Origin: Arctopsyche grandis
Taxonomy: Eukaryota > Arthropoda > Insecta > Trichoptera > Hydropsychidae
Direction of reading: 5' to 3'
DNA length: 64,000 bases
NCBI RefSeq assembly: GCF_051622035.1
Contig: NC_135360.1
Coordinates: forward strand, 13,568,001 to 13,632,000
Shown here: in pieces, positions 59,426 to 64,000 of the stretch
Layout of the letters: each line of letters opens with the position of its first letter
Numbering within the stretch: the first letter of the stretch is position 1
Notes under the pieces: generated by a model
Told to the model about the DNA's origin: nothing
The model's input: the letters and a program-made list of their open reading frames with translations, nothing else
Databases searched by the model: none
Position numbers and translations under genes: made by a program

Positions 59426-60894
59426 TTCTAATTTAGATTTATTTCGTCGTGTACATTCGTACGCGACTCTTTGATTAGAAAATACCTCGTATCAAAAATA
59501 TGTTGTCCAATTCGAATAGTAAATATGTATTCACTAACATGCACAAGTATTGGGGTCGGATTTTGAAAATTGATTTTTTTTATGAACTGGTGTTCTGTAA
59601 TTTGGACGAAACCGATCCTGAAAAGAGTGCATGCTTTTAAATATTTTGTATCAAAATATTGTCTATATTTTATTTAAAGTTTTTGCTAGCCCTTTTATTC
59701 AATGTTTCATATTTTGAAATTGTGTGATTTCTTTTTAACCAAACAAAAAACATGGCAACCATTTTATAAACGATTCGTGGTGTTTCTAATTAAAGTATAC
59801 AGTATTTTTGACTTCATTATATATCAATACATGCAAAAAACAAGGTTTGTTCAAAATTTTCTGCAATTATTATCTTACGTTTCAAATTCTTTTCCATTTT
59901 GGAAATAGTGCCAATTTACTTAAATACACAAGAATAAGATAGATATGTATTTTATAAATACATTAAATTGACAAATATGGACATCAATTTAAAGTCTTAC
60001 CTATATACTAAATTAATTGTCATTTTGAATGTTACATATATGTTTTTATATGTAAATTTAGAGCAATCTTGGCATTTGTTCACAATATATAATGTAAGTA
60101 TATTTTATAACAGTATTATATTTAAAATTTTTATCAAAATATAATATTGATATTTTTTTATTATTTTTAACACGAAAATTCATAGTATTTAATATTTAAC
60201 CAGAATAGCAGAATCTTGTATATGTTAGAATAATTTATGAGATAACTTGTAAATCTTAGGATAAAACGTTATAATTGTAAAACACAATATAAATGTTTCT
60301 ATTGACTGTTAATTTTTTATGTAACAAATAATGTAGTTTAAGTAGGTAAATTAATCTTAATATAATTAAAAATTCTAAGGCTTTAAAAAATCTATTTTTA
60401 TTTTGGTCGTTAAGTTTTATGTATTTTCCAATACATAAGTTAACGAAGTTGAGGTATTTATAAAACAAATTTTTTGTTAGAATTCATTTTTTTCATACTT
60501 TTTTAGCAGTTTTTACTACTTTTATTTAAATATGTATAACAATAATATACCAGTCTGTTTATATATTTTGTTCCCAATAGTTTCCCATGTACCACCCGGA
60601 ATAATAATTTATTATGAAAATTAAATAAAGATAAACACATAAAAAATTGTTTTTATTCAAAACAAGCGCACAACCACATATCAGTCATAAATATAAATTT
60701 AAAAAATCAAATGAACTTAATTGAATAATTTATATCTGAAACACCTGTGTGTCAAATAAAAAATTGATATATTTGACTAAAATGACACTCAAAATTAGTA
60801 AAACATAATCTAACGAGATTTCACAACATTTATTAAAAATTATATATTTTAACATATATTATTTTAATCAACAATATGTTGATCATTTTAAAAT
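59426..60894. other. AT-rich intergenic region
   Basis: 3' flank of the secreted-protein gene and of convergent TMEM19. A minus-strand AATAAA near 60650 could end TMEM19. Nothing else recognised. Confidence 0.5.
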
Positions 60895-62290
60895 TTATAA
60901 TTGTGGCCATAAATACATTGCTATATAAGGCATAACAAAACCCATTACAACACTAGATATAAGGTTTACACTATGATTATCAAGTACTTTTCGTCCACTG
61001 ATATGTTTAATCCCCTTTCCGGGAGCGGAAACAATCTTCCCGCTAGCGTCAATGCCTAAAATTTATTAATTACATTTTATGTATTTAAACTAAGCGTTGT
61101 AGGAAGACTATAATTATTTAAAAACAGTAATGTACACCTACCTGAATATTGAAGTGTTGCGCCCAATAGGGAATCAAACATGCTGCCAAATAAGCCACCA
61201 ATAAACCCAACGACTAATATTGGCCATTGAGGAGGACTAACTGAGAGGATGGTGGCATCAGTAAAATATACAACAACAACGTAATTAGCTGCACCGACCA
61301 CCAAACCGCCAACACCACTTAGAATAGTACCCATTATTGTGATTCCTCCATTTGTACCGCATGGTACTTTCTTTCTGGTAGTAATGAGAAACGGATCACC
61401 GTGAGACATCACCGAACCCAATTCAGAAGCCCATGTGTCGCCATTGCAACACGCAAACGATCCTATCAAATGTTAATTTTTAAATTAGTTATTTTAATAA
61501 AATTTAGGATATGAAAAAAAATATAAAATCAAAAAAATCGAACCTAAAATACCCATTGCAAGCCATGAAGGCCTGTAATCGTTTGAAAAATCTATTGGAC
61601 GTTCCCCACAACCTACATCTAAAAGATATAGCAGTCCCAATTGAGTTGCCATGCCGCCATTGCACAGTACATGAATCCATGAACGTTGACCACCTTTAAA
61701 AAATGAGAACAAGTAAGTAGGTCACCAATTTTACATTTTGAAATAATTTTAATGCATACCTTCTTTGTAGTCGTCTTCTAATTTAGATTTCAATTTTCCT
61801 CTAAATTTAGTAGCTTTGGATGATGTCATAAAAAATGCAAACAAACAAGCTAGAAAGGAATAACTGGCAATTGTCAATACCAGACCAACAACAAAACCAA
61901 ATACAGCGCCACTTATACTAAGACTTTTCTTCTTAAGGCCATAGGTTGCTATTGATACACATATGAAACTTGCGACTAACCATCGAGTAGGATGAATATC
62001 AAGGTGTTCTAAAAAATATATTAAAACCATCATATAAATTCAAAATAAATACATTACATATGTATGTATGTCTGATGTAGGTAGAATTTAAATGAAATAC
62101 ATTTCACAGTACCTTCATATCGTGAATTTTCTTTAATGTATGAATATCCTACATTGAATAACCACATTGACATAGATAGGGGAATCGCTAAGGCACATAT
62201 TATCACTGGAACTAAATGGTCCACTTTCAGCCTTTTCAGGAAACCTTCTGGTTTCGGTTTTAAGATTTTAGTGCCCATGTTCAGCTGCAA
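60895..62290 (-). CDS. TMEM19: TMEM19 (DUF92 family) membrane protein, 5 exons
   Basis: Multi-pass membrane protein of the DUF92 family, related in fold to plant phytyl-phosphate kinases. The animal function is unresolved. Exons on the minus strand: 62290-62113, 62008-61760, 61693-61544, 61462-61142 and 61055-60895, all GT-AG and every junction in phase 1, giving 352 aa (348 from the second Met). Signature blocks: HPTRWLVASFICVSIATYGL, KKKSLSISGAVFGFVVG, the conserved polar SFACCNGDTWASELGSV, RKKVPCGTNGGITIMGT and FIGGLFGSMFDSLLGATLQY. The last exon contains HISGRKVLDNHSVNLISS. About seven hydrophobic segments are visible. Introns are 79-104 bp. No defects. Confidence 0.95.
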
Positions 62291-62916
62291 TCTAATATCT
62301 GAAATTTTAAATAAAAAATAGTATATTTAAACATGATCAACAAATAAATTGAAGAAAATTAATCATACGTTTTTCGGGGGCCTATTACAAAATCGACAAA
62401 AAATACGAATGCATAATTTTTTTAATAATTATTTTAAAAGCATTGCTGGTATATACATATTGTTTTTATTTTTATGTAGTTCGAAATGACTAGTTTTATC
62501 AAATAAAATAAAACAATATCCCATTCTATATAAAAGGCAAATCATCATAATAGATATAAAAATGATAGTAATAAATATAAATGGTGTCAATTAGAATGAA
62601 GATAAAAAAAATTGTATATTGAACATCGAAAACTTAGATTATTGTAAAAAAATCTCATATAAATATTATATTTTAATAGATATATAAGGATACGTATTTT
62701 TTTCTTCTTAATATACATAAGAAGTAGTTCTAGAAAGTAAAATTCGTTGACATACGCGAACACTAACTTATCATTGCACGATTCTATGTACATTAATGAC
62801 CTGTGGAACACTTATTTTTAAATGTTTGGCATATTGAGTGCTAATTATACTTTGAACAGTACACATGACACAATTAATATGTTGTCTGATAAGATATTTA
62901 TTATAGATATCTATAG
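62291..62916. other. AT-rich spacer
   Basis: TMEM19 promoter side. No gene recognised. Confidence 0.4.
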
Positions 62917-63255
62917 CAGTGGCGTATATTGGGTGTGTGCTAGGTGTGCGGCGCACACCCGTGAAAACCAAAGACCACATAAAGTAGTATTTTAATACAA
63001 AATAATGTGTTGTTGTATAAACAGGCATTGATGTGTATGGTGTATTTACCGCGTGCGCTAAATGTATGGTGTATGGTGTGGTGTGCAGTCTGCAGCGTGT
63101 TGTGTGATGTTAGATGTAGTTTGTGCGCCGCGACGAGAGAATACCTATGCCGTGCAGCAAATTGGTGGGTTTGGTTGGAGTGTGCAGGCGGATATTCGCT
63201 TGTATAGGTTTGTTCGCGATATTAAGACGTACGGTGTGCTACGACTTCAGAGCAC

Positions 63256-63297
63256 CGCGCACCGCACCGCACCGCACCGCACCGCACCGCACCACTC
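63256..63297. repeat. (CACCG)n pentanucleotide repeat
   Basis: About eight units of CACCG in the 5' leader of the hAT element. Confidence 0.85.
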
Positions 63298-63398
63298 GGC
63301 AATTGACCGAATGCGATGCGACACGTGGTCTCGTACTTTTTCGCACATTCGTATTTTTATGGTCATTCGTATCTCAGTCATACCTCTAATAACTAATA

Positions 63399-64000
63399 AT
63401 GGCTAACAGTGTTCAAGACATTTTAACTATTCCGTTTTCAAATAGAAGTTTTGAGATAAAATTAAAAATAATTAAAGATGGGAAACCGTGTCCGTCTCTT
63501 CCAAATTTATCCAGTTTGCATAAAGAAAAAACAAAAGTTTACACTAGACATTTTTGCGTTTCAAATTATAAAAAATTCGAATGGATTACAGGCTGTGAAA
63601 TTCGATCCAAACTTTTCTGCTGGCCATGTTTATTGTTCTCCAAAGATATTAATGTGTGGAACAAAGAAGGATTTGCTGATCTCAACCATTTGACAGCAGC
63701 ACTGAAGAAACACGAAGGATCGCAGGCACACGTTCAATCATTTCATTCCATACAAATGTTTGGCAAACAACGAATCGACGTATTAATTGACAGTCAACGT
63801 AAAGCCGAAATAAGTCGACATAATGAACAAGTAAATAAAAATAGAGATGTTTTAAAACGAATTATTAACGCAATAATCTATCTAGGAAAACAAGAACTGT
63901 CCCTGCGAGGTCACGACGAGTCATGTAATTCCGTAAACAAAGGCAATTACATTGAATATCTAAATGCTCTTCGAGAATATGATTCTGTTTTAGATACTCA
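63399..64000 (+). CDS. hAT transposase, N-terminal 200 aa, partial
   Basis: An open frame without stops runs from the ATG at 63399 (preceded in frame by TAA) to the window end. MANSVQDILTIPFSNRSFEI leads into a TTF-type zinc finger (WITGCEIRSKLFCWPCLLFS, then NVWNKEGFADLNHL, KKHEGSQAH) and the start of the DUF4371-like core (YLGKQELSLRGHDES, GNYIEYLNAL). It follows the same order as the 726-aa transposase at 38472-40652 but is clearly a different family. Catalytic residues lie beyond the edge. Confidence 0.9.
   Translation, partial: MANSVQDILTIPFSNRSFEIKLKIIKDGKPCPSLPNLSSLHKEKTKVYTRHFCVSNYKKFEWITGCEIRSKLFCWPCLLFSKDINVWNKEGFADLNHLTAALKKHEGSQAHVQSFHSIQMFGKQRIDVLIDSQRKAEISRHNEQVNKNRDVLKRIINAIIYLGKQELSLRGHDESCNSVNKGNYIEYLNALREYDSVLDT

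Larger units (their letters stand above)
62917..64000 (+). mobile_element. hAT transposon, left part, continues past the right edge
   Basis: The left end CAGTGGCGTATATTGGG is followed at once by a strong subterminal hairpin (GGGTGTGTGC...GCGCACACCC), the same architecture as the 38405 element. A (CACCG)n tract is at 63256-63297 before the transposase start. The right end and target duplication are outside the window. Confidence 0.85.

Overview
This is a window of an insect nuclear genome. Genes are split by short GT-AG introns (mostly 70-80 bp), base composition is AT-rich, and there are long (TA)n and (TACA)n-type microsatellites. Transposon families are typical of arthropods: hAT, PIF/Harbinger, piggyBac, Helitron, R1-clade and other LINEs, tRNA-derived SINEs and LTR elements. 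A full-length maintenance DNA methyltransferase excludes Diptera that have lost Dnmt1, such as Drosophila and mosquitoes. I cannot name the order from sequence alone.

Host genes supported by exon-by-exon translation are: (1) mitochondrial seryl-tRNA synthetase, minus, 851-2537, 4 exons; (2) Dnmt1, plus, 3829-8579, 8 exons, 1,407 aa with every expected domain; (3) ESF1 pre-rRNA processing factor, minus, 8825-11486, 8 exons, converging on Dnmt1; (4) TRIAP1/Mdm35-like twin CX9C protein, plus, 15267-15593; (5) the Spt4 elongation factor, minus, 16196-18559, four small exons with a LINE relic in its largest intron; (6) a small secreted six-cysteine protein, plus, 54246-59230, with a TATA box and a G-rich upstream block; (7) TMEM19, minus, 60895-62290, 5 exons. 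A possible unrecognised minus-strand gene end lies at 51307-51822.

Most of 11.5-54 kb is a transposon field. Many insertions can be delimited to the base by their target-site duplications (TSDs). They include a young miniature LTR element with two LTRs that I read as identical (12615-13702), a complete hAT transposon with an unbroken 726-aa transposase and perfect 8-bp TSD (38405-41295), the start of a second hAT transposase leaving the right edge (62917-64000), four PIF/Harbinger derivatives with TAA duplications, a solo LTR (27080-27462), and at least 11 copies of a palindromic hAT-type MITE ('MITE-1'). Four MITE-1 copies are stacked in tandem at 43923-44521, each separated by the same 8-bp GTTATTAG.

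Functionally the left 19 kb is a housekeeping block: mitochondrial translation, DNA methylation, ribosome biogenesis, mitochondrial lipid transfer and transcription elongation. The genes do not form an operon or one pathway. I found no CRISPR array, no rRNA gene and no canonical tRNA gene.
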